DNA of 28,941 bases, taken from NCBI GenBank assembly GCA_013287405.1, contig JABDDW010000015.1, positions 1 to 28,941 of the forward strand, in the 5' to 3' direction. The stretch is from Deltaproteobacteria bacterium. GTDB taxonomy: Bacteria; Bdellovibrionota; Bdellovibrionia; JABDDW01. Shown piece by piece: positions 1 to 8,594 of this stretch. The notes beneath the pieces are model-generated. The model was not told the DNA's origin, did no database searches, and was given only the letters and a program-made list of their open reading frames with translations. The position numbers and the translations under genes are program-made. Each line of letters begins with the position of its first letter. Position 1 is the first letter of the stretch.

Positions 1-356
1 CTGCCTCCGGCCTCCATGACAAGGGGGCGTGTGCACATCGAAAAGACCAGAAGATCAAGGGCAGAGTTTTCGAGAAGAAAATGAATCTCCTTTTTGCTTA
101 AGGCTTGGTTTATGGGAACAATAGCAACCCCGCAGAACAGGGCTGCAAAATAAAGGGCTGCATATTCTTTAGAGTTATTAAGAAGAACGCCCACGCGAGA
201 GCCTTCTTTCAAACCCAGTTCCCTCAACATTCCTGAGGCGTGGCAAGCAAGATTGAAAAAATCTTTGTAAGTGAGGGACCCAGTTGCGGGCTCGACAAGA
301 AAAATACGCTTAGAGTTTCTTTTAAAAATATCTTCTATAGTCTCGTGAATATCCAT
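1..356 (-). CDS. AMP-dependent acyl-CoA synthetase/ligase, N-terminal part (runs off window)
   Basis: I translated 118 codons from ATG at 356 without a stop to the window edge. The protein opens with MDIHETIEDIFKRNSKRIFL, followed by a LTYKDF segment and the block GVLLNNSKEYAALYFAALFC with GVAIVPINQ after it. This is the usual N-terminal layout of ANL-superfamily adenylate-forming enzymes (acyl-CoA synthetases, O-succinylbenzoate ligases, NRPS A domains). The family activates a carboxylic acid with ATP. The P-loop-like YTSGTTGxPK motif and the C-terminal lid lie outside the window, so substrate and activity cannot be judged. It lies 24 nt downstream of the FkbM methyltransferase on the same strand and is probably co-transcribed with it. 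No clear Shine-Dalgarno sequence is visible before the ATG. Confidence 0.85.
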   Translation of the reverse strand, partial: MDIHETIEDIFKRNSKRIFLVEPATGSLTYKDFFNLACHASGMLRELGLKEGSRVGVLLNNSKEYAALYFAALFCGVAIVPINQALSKKEIHFLLENSALDLLVFSMCTRPLVMEAGG

Positions 357-380
357 TTATCTATTATGCTTTCTTTCTAA

Positions 381-1532
381 CTATGTCGAAGGGTAATGCA
401 TCCACATGTACTGACCCCAGTTCATATTTTTTTGCCCGTTAAGCGTAGAGAAATAACCTTTTAGCTCACGATCCATACAGGTTTTCATGGCCTTCACGGC
501 TCCAATAATTTCCGATGTTTCTGGAGACGAGAAGATCCCGCTTTCTTGTGCTTCTTTGGCAAGCCCCACGGCCTCCATAAAAAAGTTATAAACACAATAG
601 CTGGCAATGAGGCGCCTCAAATCGGCACAGTTTTTTCCCTTCAACAACCGATTTGGTTTTTTGAAGTAGATGACATCAAATTCCCACGACTTTGCAGAGA
701 CAGACGGAGAATATTCTTTTACCCCAAGCATATTTTTGAGCTCTTCAGATTTGCCGTTTCTCATTATATATCCTCGAGCCACTCGGACATCAAAGAGTTC
801 AAAGTCGTTCTCCATGGCGAATTGAGAAACTTCAGTTAGGTTTGTTCCTCCAACATAAGTGTCATGAAGGTGGACTTCCATTTCAAAGCAGAGGAGGTTT
901 TGGACTTTCTCTCCTCCTAGACCTTTAAGAACCTCCAGATCAGCCCCTTGAATGTCTAACTTTATAAGATCCACATTTTTGACCTGATATTGAGAAAGAG
1001 CTTGGTCAAGGGTATAGGTATCGATTTCAATATTCTTTAGAGGGAAAAGGCTCGCGTCTTTTCTGTCAATATAAGGGCTATCAAAATTAATTGGGATAAT
1101 TGTTGATCCCGTCGGGCCATTGGTCATCGATAGCGTCCTCTTCCCACCAGCACCCGAAAGAGCCGTTTGATAAATATGAAAATGATCTTTCCACAGGCTT
1201 TGACCATATTTAGTTTTAAGATCTTCGTAGGACCGCGGGTGAGGCTCAAAAATATGGAAATCAGAATTCCCTAGAATCTTATACCAATGGGGTTGCAAAT
1301 CAATGGCTCCACCAATATCAACCGAAGTTAACCGCTGGCTACTTAGAATTTGCTTCATGTTCCGTAGAAAAATTTCTGAAGGCCTCAAAGAAGTCTTGAA
1401 CGTGTGCAAGGCTTTTCTCTTGGCACGAAATAAGAAATTTGAGACTTTGAGGAATGACGTAACCACTATGCCCACCAGAAACGATTTTGATTTATATCGA
1501 CGAAACCTACTCCTATACGTTGATTTATGCAA
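381..1532 (-). CDS. FkbM-family SAM-dependent methyltransferase
   Basis: 383 residues. The SAM-binding fold begins with VDIGGA (residues 71-76) and continues with FEPHP (95-99) and the FkbM hallmark DLIKLDIQGADLEVLKG (188-204). FkbM proteins O-methylate sugars or polyketides and are common in glycan loci, so a sugar hydroxyl is the likely target. The called start is TTG at 1532 and has no evident ribosome site. The first in-frame ATG is codon 59, just before the fold, so the hydrophobic or basic N-terminal stretch (residues 1-58) is uncertain; GTG codons near residues 20 and 23 are alternatives. The C-terminal ~100 residues beyond the fold match nothing I recognise. It is divergent from the acyltransferase at 1670 and followed by the acyl-CoA-synthetase-like gene. 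Confidence 0.85.
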   Translation of the reverse strand: MHKSTYRSRFRRYKSKSFLVGIVVTSFLKVSNFLFRAKRKALHTFKTSLRPSEIFLRNMKQILSSQRLTSVDIGGAIDLQPHWYKILGNSDFHIFEPHPRSYEDLKTKYGQSLWKDHFHIYQTALSGAGGKRTLSMTNGPTGSTIIPINFDSPYIDRKDASLFPLKNIEIDTYTLDQALSQYQVKNVDLIKLDIQGADLEVLKGLGGEKVQNLLCFEMEVHLHDTYVGGTNLTEVSQFAMENDFELFDVRVARGYIMRNGKSEELKNMLGVKEYSPSVSAKSWEFDVIYFKKPNRLLKGKNCADLRRLIASYCVYNFFMEAVGLAKEAQESGIFSSPETSEIIGAVKAMKTCMDRELKGYFSTLNGQKNMNWGQYMWMHYPST

Positions 1533-1669
1533 TGGTTTTGTAGGACTGAAACAGGTTATGTAATTGTAATCATTGAAATTTAAGACTAGGAGGCGAACCT
1601 TAATTAATCAACTCGACCTTTCAATTTGATAGTGCTACTCAATTCTTTTTGCATTGGGAAATTTAAGTT

Positions 1670-2605
1670 ATGGATCTTATTGAAAAAATATCCGGTCGAT
1701 TTTCTCAGATTAAAAAAGAATCGACCCTTTTTTCTAAATTGCCTCAAAAAGAATCGACTCTTTTTATAGCCGAATTCAAAGGCACAAAGGTCGATGAGAT
1801 AGATGGACTTACCCGTGAAATCTCTGATTACATTAAATCTTTAGACCATAATGATTTTCAAATTGAAATTGTTCGAGGGGGTTGGCTGCCGCGCAAGAAA
1901 GATGGGACTATCGAGATCGATGCCGCTGTAGGAAAGTGGCTGGCAGTGCGAGAGGCAAGAAAAACTGAAATGCTTTTGAATGGGCAATTTGGTGTTCTTC
2001 CAGAGGCAGATAAAGACTCATTTGCTTATTTTGGCAGTCATTCTAAAATTCGAACGCCAGTGGAGATTTCCTTTCCACGTTATGTCAAGGTTGGAAACTG
2101 GGTTAGCTTGGGTCGTTACGGCAAGATTGTCATGCTTCCAACTGAGGCTTTTGCGGATACAGAAAAATATGTCAAACAACACTATCCAGAGCTGGTTGGA
2201 GATCTAAAGAAATTTCCCGTTCACGCTGAACGAACCCCTACTTTGAAATTTGGAGACGGGACGAGTATCGGGGATAATTATTTCTTCATTTGCACTAAAT
2301 CCATCGAATTTGGAAAACATGTTATGGTTTCAGGTCGTCTTTTTGTAACGGATTGCCAGCACATGTACGAAGGTTCTGAAATTCCGCCGATGCTGCTCCC
2401 AAATACCGAAGGTCGCTCCGTTAAAATTGAAGACCATGTATGGATTGGGATCAACTGTAGTATTTTAGATGGGGTGACTATCGGGAAACATGCAGTAGTG
2501 GGGGCCCACTCTGTTGTGAAAGAAGATGTTCCTCCTTATTGTCTGGTTGCTGGTTCTCCTGCCATTATAAAGAAACGTTTTTCGCCTCTACATGACGCTA
2601 AGTAG
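1670..2605 (+). CDS. Left-handed beta-helix (hexapeptide repeat) acyltransferase
   Basis: 311 residues. The C-terminal half (about 125-300) carries hexapeptide-type turns: VKVGNWVSLG near 139, TSIGDNYFF near 198, VKIEDHVWIG at 251-260, CSILDGVTIGKHAVVGAHSV at 263-282 and the typical ending LVAGSPA. H231 in TDCQHMYEG sits where such O-/N-acetyltransferases (WbbJ, maltose and xenobiotic acetyltransferase types) have the catalytic histidine. The N-terminal ~110 residues are an unusual extension containing a KESTLF duplication. The gene probably acylates a sugar of the surface glycan. The ATG at 1670 has no convincing Shine-Dalgarno sequence. It stands alone on the plus strand, divergent from the FkbM gene. 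Acyl donor and acceptor are unknown. Confidence 0.82.
   Translation: MDLIEKISGRFSQIKKESTLFSKLPQKESTLFIAEFKGTKVDEIDGLTREISDYIKSLDHNDFQIEIVRGGWLPRKKDGTIEIDAAVGKWLAVREARKTEMLLNGQFGVLPEADKDSFAYFGSHSKIRTPVEISFPRYVKVGNWVSLGRYGKIVMLPTEAFADTEKYVKQHYPELVGDLKKFPVHAERTPTLKFGDGTSIGDNYFFICTKSIEFGKHVMVSGRLFVTDCQHMYEGSEIPPMLLPNTEGRSVKIEDHVWIGINCSILDGVTIGKHAVVGAHSVVKEDVPPYCLVAGSPAIIKKRFSPLHDAK
1713..1766 (+). repeat. In-frame direct repeat of a near-palindromic 21-mer
   Basis: aaaaagaatcgaccctttt (from 1713) recurs as aaaaagaatcgactctttt (from 1746), 33 bases later, so 11 codons apart and in frame. Both copies encode KESTLF in the acyltransferase. Each unit can also fold on itself (AAAAAGA with TCTTTTT in the second copy, six-base loop). 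It looks like a small tandem duplication within the gene's N-terminal extension. Confidence 0.7.
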
Positions 2606-2684
2606 CTGAAGTCTATCTCAATAAAAATCCTCAACTTTAGGCCTGAAATTGCCGATCCATAGTTGTTGAGACAAGGAGGCACGT

Positions 2685-3454
2685 ATGCACACAAGTCGAT
2701 TGGTTCTTCTCGGGGTGTTTTACTTAGTTTATCTGCATGTCTTAATTTGGGACAAAATAAGGACCAAGTCTCAAATGTTTCAAGTGTCACCATTTCAAAT
2801 AACCTGATCACCATTGGTGGCTCAGATTTGAATCTTGTAAATGTCTAATGGGAATCAAACAACCAATTTAGTTATATCCAGTCAATCTTCAAATCAGTTG
2901 CAAGCCACGGCGTCTTCGGCATTAATCTTATAGCTGGTACCGTCTATAAGTTACTGGTATCAACGGCCGATGCCGACTCAAGCGTTCCGATAACCATCCA
3001 AGTGCCAAGTGGGAGCATAAGCCCATCTGTTATCACCGGAGCCAATGCAGTTGTAGGCCAAGTCTTGAAATGGAATGGTACAGCCTGGGTTCCTGCACCG
3101 GATTATGTCGGGGTTGGTGCTCACCAATTTGCGGGTTTTACACCCCAGTATACAGGAAATCTTGGGGGGATACCGGGAGCTCAAGCTAAATGTGCCGCCG
3201 CATTCCCAGGCAGTCACTGGGCCAGGTATAACGAAATACTTTCACTGGGTGCTTCATATCCTTACGGACAAAATGTCTGGGTTTTAGATGAAACTCCCTA
3301 TGGCGCTCAAGCCGCTAACCAAGAACAAGAACCAACCGACTGTGCAAATTGGACTAGTTCTACTTCGCCAAACACGGCGATGGTCATGGATTACCGAGGA
3401 TTGACGACGACTTCCAATTGCAGCACTCAACTTCCGCTTGCGTGTATCTTCTAA
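2685..3454 (+). pseudogene. Frame-disrupted surface lipoprotein with tail-fibre-like and Cys-rich C-terminal part
   Basis: A strong ribosome site (aaggagg, 2673-2679) stands five bases before ATG 2685, which begins MHTSRLVLLGV. Reading must then shift near 2715 to give LLSLSAC, a lipobox-type end to a lipoprotein signal, then shift back near 2840 (past TAA 2846-2848) to read NQTTNLVISSQSSNQLQATA, and shift again near 2925. From there it is open to the stop at 3454. The intact part includes GQVLKWNGTAWVPAPD, a motif seen in phage-fibre-like and adhesin-like bacterial surface proteins. Its last ~95 residues contain four cysteines and several tryptophans, loosely like DUF1554 or a lectin-type module (low certainty). 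The clean 3' part (150 codons from 3002) could be mistaken for a whole gene. Recent decay or base-calling indels would explain the three shifts equally well. Confidence 0.65.
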
Positions 3455-3458
3455 TAAG

Positions 3459-4745
3459 CTATTCTTGAATTGAGATTACGCCACTTTTGCACAGCTGGGA
3501 GGCCGCATCTTTTATTATGTTCAAAGACAGTTTCGATTTCTCGGCGATCATCTCCAGGTCAGTTTTTCCATCAGAAAAATTCAAAATCCACATTATGGCC
3601 TTTAGTTCGTTTTGTAATTCCCCTACGGACCCAGTCTGCGGATAGAGTCCACGCTTTCCGAGTTGAGGTTCACAAAATGGAAAGTTGTTCACATAGATTT
3701 GGCGAGATTCGATATCAAGAAGAATTCCTTCTAGGGCATTAACTGAACCGACCAGGGATTCAAAAGAAATGAAGTCTTTATTGTCTAACGAAGTATGGTA
3801 TTCCGGATACCGGCTATACATAGTCCGCATGAGTGAGCCCATAGGCAGGTCAAAACCGGGTGAACAATACTGCCTTTCATCACTCCCATTCCCGGGATCA
3901 AAATCTTCAATCTTAAAGCCTTCTTCGGTCTCTCTTAGGTATTTTAAGGCTGCATGATCAGTGATGGAATCCCCACGACGAGATTTCTTGAAGGTAAAGG
4001 GGCCTTTGTCGCCCATGCAAGTAAGCTGATAACCCGCAATAACGTGATCTTTGAGGTGTTGACCCCTGAGACTTAGGTAACAAATTGTACCTATCGTTTC
4101 TGCTGAGACAACAAATCGATAAGTGTACCTACGATTTTTGAGTTTAGAGATTCTTTCGTAAAGCAAACTCATGGCCAACGGGCCTGAAAGTTCATTATTA
4201 GCCATCGAGGGATGGCAGAGATAAGTCGAAAGGAGTATTTCTTTTTTTGACTTTCCTTCTAAAATGGCCTCTCCTACAACCAAATAGCCGGGTTTCAATT
4301 CAGTATCGATGAACACTGAATGCGAACCCTGAGGAAGACTTTCGAGTTCTTCATGAGGCAAACAGAAGCCCCACTGTTCTTTATAATAGGAGGTGATGTA
4401 GGGGATCGCTTGGGGAAGGTCAGGAATTGAGAATAAATGCTTTTTTAACTCCTCAAGATTCATCGTCCCTTTGAAGGGGACGGAATGGCTCACTAAGCTT
4501 AGGTTATTCTTTTTAAATTCAGCTCTTTTCTTTCCGTCGGGCCCGACGAAATACGCATCCTTCGCCACCCATTCTTTAGGAACAGTCCAATCAAAAACTT
4601 GGGTGCCCGTGGAAAATGTCAGTCTTTCAAGAGGTATGGATTCAGCAAGGATATCAAGGGACTTTCTTATGCCAGGCCCTGCGATACTTCGACAGATGGG
4701 CCAAAGCCGGTCAAATAATCCGTTTAATTTGTCAATTTCACTCAT
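3459..4745 (-). CDS. DUF4910 aminopeptidase-like zinc enzyme
   Basis: About 428 residues from ATG 4745; a TTG at 4766 would add seven residues but has an AAGGA site only three to four bases away. The start LNGLFDRLWPICRSIAGPG and the M28-like metallopeptidase core are typical of the DUF4910/DUF2172 family. Likely metal ligands (numbered from the TTG) are H185 in LCHPSMANNE, E192, E223 in SAETIG, D296 in NGSDERQ and H324 in EYHTS. All are present, so an active enzyme is plausible. The last ~60 residues look like the small winged-helix domain of this family. Members often sit in polysaccharide loci, where they might remove or transfer an amide-linked group on a sugar; no substrate is evident here. 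The gene is divergent from the GT2 operon and convergent with the lipoprotein pseudogene. Confidence 0.85.
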   Translation of the reverse strand: MSEIDKLNGLFDRLWPICRSIAGPGIRKSLDILAESIPLERLTFSTGTQVFDWTVPKEWVAKDAYFVGPDGKKRAEFKKNNLSLVSHSVPFKGTMNLEELKKHLFSIPDLPQAIPYITSYYKEQWGFCLPHEELESLPQGSHSVFIDTELKPGYLVVGEAILEGKSKKEILLSTYLCHPSMANNELSGPLAMSLLYERISKLKNRRYTYRFVVSAETIGTICYLSLRGQHLKDHVIAGYQLTCMGDKGPFTFKKSRRGDSITDHAALKYLRETEEGFKIEDFDPGNGSDERQYCSPGFDLPMGSLMRTMYSRYPEYHTSLDNKDFISFESLVGSVNALEGILLDIESRQIYVNNFPFCEPQLGKRGLYPQTGSVGELQNELKAIMWILNFSDGKTDLEMIAEKSKLSLNIIKDAASQLCKSGVISIQE

Positions 4746-4807
4746 CGTCGACCCATATTGAGGCAAACTTCCTTGATTTGCTGAGATGTTTCAAGTAAAT
4801 AACTAAC

Positions 4808-5794
4808 ATGCTGCAGATGTCCATTGTAATCCCTGTATACCAGGCAGAAGACTGTCTAGATGAGCTTTGCCGTCGATTAAAAATCGTCTGTGAACCCATT
4901 TTTGCCCGTCGATTCGAAATCATTTTGGTCGATGACGGGAGTAGAGACTTGTCGTGGAAGAAAATCCAGGAATTGGCGTCTCGAGATGATCGGATCAAAG
5001 GCTTTCAATTGAGTCGCAACTTTGGTCAACACTACGCCATCACAGCAGGTTTAAATCAGTGCCAAGGTGAATGGGTTACGGTTATGGACTGTGATTTACA
5101 AGATCCTCCAGAAGAAATTCCAAAGCTACTTCAGAAGGCCATGGAGGGTTACGACGTCGTTCTTGCCGGTCGGAACGTGAGGAAGGATTCACGGTTACGG
5201 ACGATCCCCTCTTTTTTATTTTGGAAAATCTTGAGCTTCCTCTCGGGAATGGAATTTGATCAAGAAGTCGCTAATTTCATGATGATTAACAAGAAAGTTG
5301 TTAAAGAGTTTTTAGGTTTTGACGAACAGCTCAGATTTTTTGGGGGCATTATCAAGTGGATTGGGTTTAAAACGATTAAAGTTCCGGTAAATCATGCCCC
5401 TCGGTTTGCTGGAAAAACGAGTTATTCGTGGAAGGCCTTATTCAAATTCGCAGGCAACGTTATCCTGGCTTACTCCAATCGCCCACTCTATCTTGTGGCG
5501 GGGACGGGATTTTTTATCTCTCTTTTTTCTTTCGGCTATGGCCTTTACCGGACCTATTTTCATTTTTTCTATTCGGTCCCTGTTACGGGTTGGACGAGCC
5601 TTATCGTCTCAATTTATTTTTTAAGCGGAACCCTCATATTTGCTCTTGGGGTTTTGGGAGTTTACCTGGGCAAGGTCTTTGACGAAGTGAAGAAGCGCCC
5701 TCTCTATGTTATAAGGCAATCCACTCTTGAGGGAGTGACGTCGGTAGATCTCGGCCAAAAACTTGAATTGAATTTGAGTGGGAGAACAATATGA
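4808..5794 (+). CDS. GT2 glycosyltransferase with two C-terminal membrane helices (polyprenyl-phosphate type)
   Basis: 328 residues. The GT-A fold starts at MSIVIPVY (residues 4-11), so ATG 4817 is an equally good start. Nucleotide-binding VDDGS lies at 41-45 and the metal-binding DCDLQDPPE at 94-102. A PRFAGKTSYSW segment (198-208) corresponds to the RxxGxSK/T loop of DPM1/ArnC/GtrB-like enzymes. Two hydrophobic helices (about 229-248 and 263-287) anchor it in the inner membrane. The family transfers a sugar from a nucleotide donor to undecaprenyl phosphate on the cytoplasmic side. The product would suit use by a periplasmic GT-C enzyme, and the large membrane protein two genes downstream is a candidate. 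It is the first gene of a coupled three-gene operon. Confidence 0.9.
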   Translation: MLQMSIVIPVYQAEDCLDELCRRLKIVCEPIFARRFEIILVDDGSRDLSWKKIQELASRDDRIKGFQLSRNFGQHYAITAGLNQCQGEWVTVMDCDLQDPPEEIPKLLQKAMEGYDVVLAGRNVRKDSRLRTIPSFLFWKILSFLSGMEFDQEVANFMMINKKVVKEFLGFDEQLRFFGGIIKWIGFKTIKVPVNHAPRFAGKTSYSWKALFKFAGNVILAYSNRPLYLVAGTGFFISLFSFGYGLYRTYFHFFYSVPVTGWTSLIVSIYFLSGTLIFALGVLGVYLGKVFDEVKKRPLYVIRQSTLEGVTSVDLGQKLELNLSGRTI

Positions 5795-6591
5795 ATGAAA
5801 CAAAACGAAATCTTGACGAAATAAAGGGCTATTGGACAAGGCAGGCCGAAACCTATGGGCCCAGCTATGTCGCGTCCTGGTCTGATCGTTGTGTCATAGA
5901 AATGGAAATTGAACAAATCCTACGAAGGATGGAGGAAAATACCAAAATTATTGACATCGGTTGTGCCAACGGTTTTTCTACACTTCGCTTTGCCAAAGAA
6001 AAAAATATAGATATCCACGGGGTGGATTACATTCCGGAAATGATTCGAGGAGCCCATAAAAATCATGAAGCCGTTAAAGAAGGGCTTCTGGGAAAGGTTT
6101 CCTTTGGTACCGGCGATATCTGCAATCTTGATGTCCCCAGCAATACTTTCGATCAAGCTATTGTAATTCGGGTCATAATTAATCTTGAAAACTGGGAAAA
6201 TCAAAAATGGGCTTTGAATGAGGTTTGTCGAGTTGTAAGACCAGGAGGTACTTTTCTTTTGTCTGAAGCTACTGTTCAAGGTTGGCGGAAAATGAATAAA
6301 TTCAGAAACGAATGGGGGCTATCTGATATTCCCGTACCTTCTTTCAATTTTTACTTAGATGAGGAACTTGTCGTCCAAGCTTTAATGGACCAGGCCGAGT
6401 TAGTCGAAATTGTTAATTTCTCGAGCTCTTATTTTGTAGGGACACGGGTTATTAAACCCTTGATCTGCAAGCTTACTGGTCGTGAAGAGAATATAGCTAA
6501 TCCAGATTTAGAATGGAATAAGTGGTTCTCTCAAATGCCTGCTATAGGTGATTACGGCACGCAAAAACTCTTTATTTTCCGCAAGAAGTGA
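5791..6591 (+). CDS. Class I SAM-dependent methyltransferase
   Basis: 266 residues. Motif I is IDIGCANGF (54-62), the acidic ribose-binding site is GVDY (77-80), then GDI (108-110), DQAIVIRVI (121-129) and VRPGG (149-153). This is a Methyltransf_11/25-type small-molecule methyltransferase. The start ATG overlaps the stop of the GT2 gene (ATGA, four bases), and its own stop overlaps the next start, which points to translational coupling. From its place in the locus it probably methylates a sugar or a lipid-linked intermediate, but the sequence does not reveal the acceptor. Confidence 0.85.
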   Translation: MNETKRNLDEIKGYWTRQAETYGPSYVASWSDRCVIEMEIEQILRRMEENTKIIDIGCANGFSTLRFAKEKNIDIHGVDYIPEMIRGAHKNHEAVKEGLLGKVSFGTGDICNLDVPSNTFDQAIVIRVIINLENWENQKWALNEVCRVVRPGGTFLLSEATVQGWRKMNKFRNEWGLSDIPVPSFNFYLDEELVVQALMDQAELVEIVNFSSSYFVGTRVIKPLICKLTGREENIANPDLEWNKWFSQMPAIGDYGTQKLFIFRKK

Positions 6592-8594
6592 ATTTAAGTT
6601 CCCAAAGATCTGAGTCAACGGTCTCCAGCTTAGCTGGGTTTTCCATGGCCATGATTTTGACGACTTGTTATATCGTGATTCGTCTTGGGGTTGCGGATCT
6701 CGACATCTGGAGCCCGTTCAAGGCCTTAGCTGCCGCTGGGTTTCTTATTTTTTTTCCAAAAATTTTGGCGAGAGTGGGTGGATTCAATGACTTTGCGATT
6801 AGCTTTTGGACTTTAATAGGTTTTGTAATTTTGGGTCTAGCCGCTCCCCAATCTGAAAGTCTTTCAAGACTCATAGTTTTTTCATTTGCGGCTATAACGT
6901 GTTATGAAATCCGAAATGCGCTTAAAATGGCCCCATCAGACTTTCGAAAAATCTCTAGAATTCTAGTTTACGGTGCGCTCTTTGTTCCCTTTGTTTTAGC
7001 CCTGGCCAACTTCATTTGGGCTCAAGGTTTCTTGTCACCTCTATTTTTAGAAAAGGTGAAGCTTGGTGCGCTTAATGAAGGAGCCCGCTATGCTAACCCC
7101 GATACTCTCTTTCACACCTCCATAATGCAGATGATTAAAAATTATTCCATACCCTCAACGGGGTTAGACGGAACTCCGTTGATTCAATATCATATTGGGT
7201 TTCACTTCATCATGACGGCATTTGGTAGGCTCCTTAACACGAGGCCCATTGTTTTTTACCAAAGTGGATTTCCCATTATCTTTAGCTCCTTTTTCTTAAA
7301 AACGATATTGGACGTTTCTCTTTCTTTTATACGCTATTTTAACAAGACTACGATCTTTTCTTTCGTCGGAGCTTTAGCGATCATCGTTCTCATCGACATC
7401 TTTCCCAATTTTTTTTCTAGCCTTTTCTATCTTACCGATATTTTTACAGGAGAGAATTTTACCCTGGCTCTGACACTTCTGTTTTTATTTTTGGGTTTTG
7501 CCGCAACGACGATTGGGGAAAAAAAGGATGTGCATTGGAACTCTCTTATAACTGCACTTCTCATGGTCGGTGCTACTGCAGTGACAAAGATTTCCGTAGG
7601 TTTTATATGTATTTCATCTTTAATGTATTTGTTGTTCAGGTTTGGTTATTTGAAGCTTTGGAAATGGAGGACTTTTGCTCTATGCGTGGGCTCTTTGGGG
7701 CTAGTCATTGCTTTTGTTTTTAGCCCTAGATTTAATTCAAACTACGCCTTGTTTGCTTTGCATCGGTGTGTGGGCGCTCCAAAATCCACCGTTGGTTTTT
7801 ATATCACTCATTTTATTGCGATCTATATTTATGCTGCATTTCGGCTTCGTCACTACTGGCCGGGGAACTTTAAACAGGCCTGGATCGATATAAAAGGAAA
7901 GCAGTTCATCGATTTAGAGGTCGTAGGTGCCTCTCTCGTATTTTCCCTCCTTCCCGTCGAGATAGTGGATACCCAAGCCAATTGGTCATTTTTTACCGAG
8001 GTCCCGACTTGGGTCACCCTTCCGTTTCTCATTGCTCTTTCTAGTTCTTGGATTGATGATTTTAGAGAAAATATTTGGACAAGGGGAATCCTTTGCCTTT
8101 GTTTTTTGTCCATAACGTATTCCGGTTTTCTCTTCTTTAAATCAACTCTAATGGATCGGAATCATATTATTGAAACGCGCAGTCACTCTCTGCCTAACAT
8201 GCGCCTGCCTAATACACGTCTGGTAGACAAGCTGCTGGCTCTCGACGAGAATATTCCAATTGAAATTAAGCGCATCACTTTACTCTATATTCCGAAAACT
8301 AACAGATCGTTCTGGGATGCTCTTCCCCTATGTGGAGGTTTTTTTTGGCCTCCAACGGTTCAATTTCTTGGTCCCGCTTTGAGCGGTTTGGCGATGATAG
8401 ATGGATTGCCTGAGAATATTTGCACGCCCTATCACTATGGCTTTTCCAGTTATAAAACTAACACAGGGTGGGGGCGCAAAGAGGCAGCCGATTCAGAGCT
8501 TTGTCAAAGGGCTAAAGCTTTGGGGTTTAAAAATGTGCTTAGACTTTCTGGCGGAGACTTTATCGAACACAATATACCATGTAATGTCTTGTAG
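6588..8594 (+). CDS. Large multi-pass membrane protein, GT-C-like
   Basis: 668 residues starting at GTG 6588, which overlaps the preceding stop (GTGA). About ten or more hydrophobic helices fill residues 15-525, followed by a ~130-residue hydrophilic C-terminal part. Between helices lies a long polar loop with NPDTLFHTSI (171-180) and IQYHIGFHF (199-207). Charged Asp/His residues in an early extracytoplasmic loop are typical of GT-C glycosyltransferases and some O-antigen polymerases. I do not recognise a specific family. A role as the periplasmic transferase or polymerase that uses the lipid-linked sugar made by the first operon gene is inference from gene order. The gene ends exactly where the opposing gene ends, with no spacer. 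Confidence 0.7.
   Translation: MNLSSQRSESTVSSLAGFSMAMILTTCYIVIRLGVADLDIWSPFKALAAAGFLIFFPKILARVGGFNDFAISFWTLIGFVILGLAAPQSESLSRLIVFSFAAITCYEIRNALKMAPSDFRKISRILVYGALFVPFVLALANFIWAQGFLSPLFLEKVKLGALNEGARYANPDTLFHTSIMQMIKNYSIPSTGLDGTPLIQYHIGFHFIMTAFGRLLNTRPIVFYQSGFPIIFSSFFLKTILDVSLSFIRYFNKTTIFSFVGALAIIVLIDIFPNFFSSLFYLTDIFTGENFTLALTLLFLFLGFAATTIGEKKDVHWNSLITALLMVGATAVTKISVGFICISSLMYLLFRFGYLKLWKWRTFALCVGSLGLVIAFVFSPRFNSNYALFALHRCVGAPKSTVGFYITHFIAIYIYAAFRLRHYWPGNFKQAWIDIKGKQFIDLEVVGASLVFSLLPVEIVDTQANWSFFTEVPTWVTLPFLIALSSSWIDDFRENIWTRGILCLCFLSITYSGFLFFKSTLMDRNHIIETRSHSLPNMRLPNTRLVDKLLALDENIPIEIKRITLLYIPKTNRSFWDALPLCGGFFWPPTVQFLGPALSGLAMIDGLPENICTPYHYGFSSYKTNTGWGRKEAADSELCQRAKALGFKNVLRLSGGDFIEHNIPCNVL

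Noticed and set aside
1303..1563. Plus-strand reading frame opposite the FkbM gene, and similar frames across the window
   Set aside because: They are antisense shadows of longer genes with recognisable motifs and have no family signature or ribosome site.
3002..3454. A complete 150-residue gene
   Set aside because: It has no ribosome site or signal peptide of its own and continues an open frame from upstream; it is the 3' part of the disrupted lipoprotein gene.
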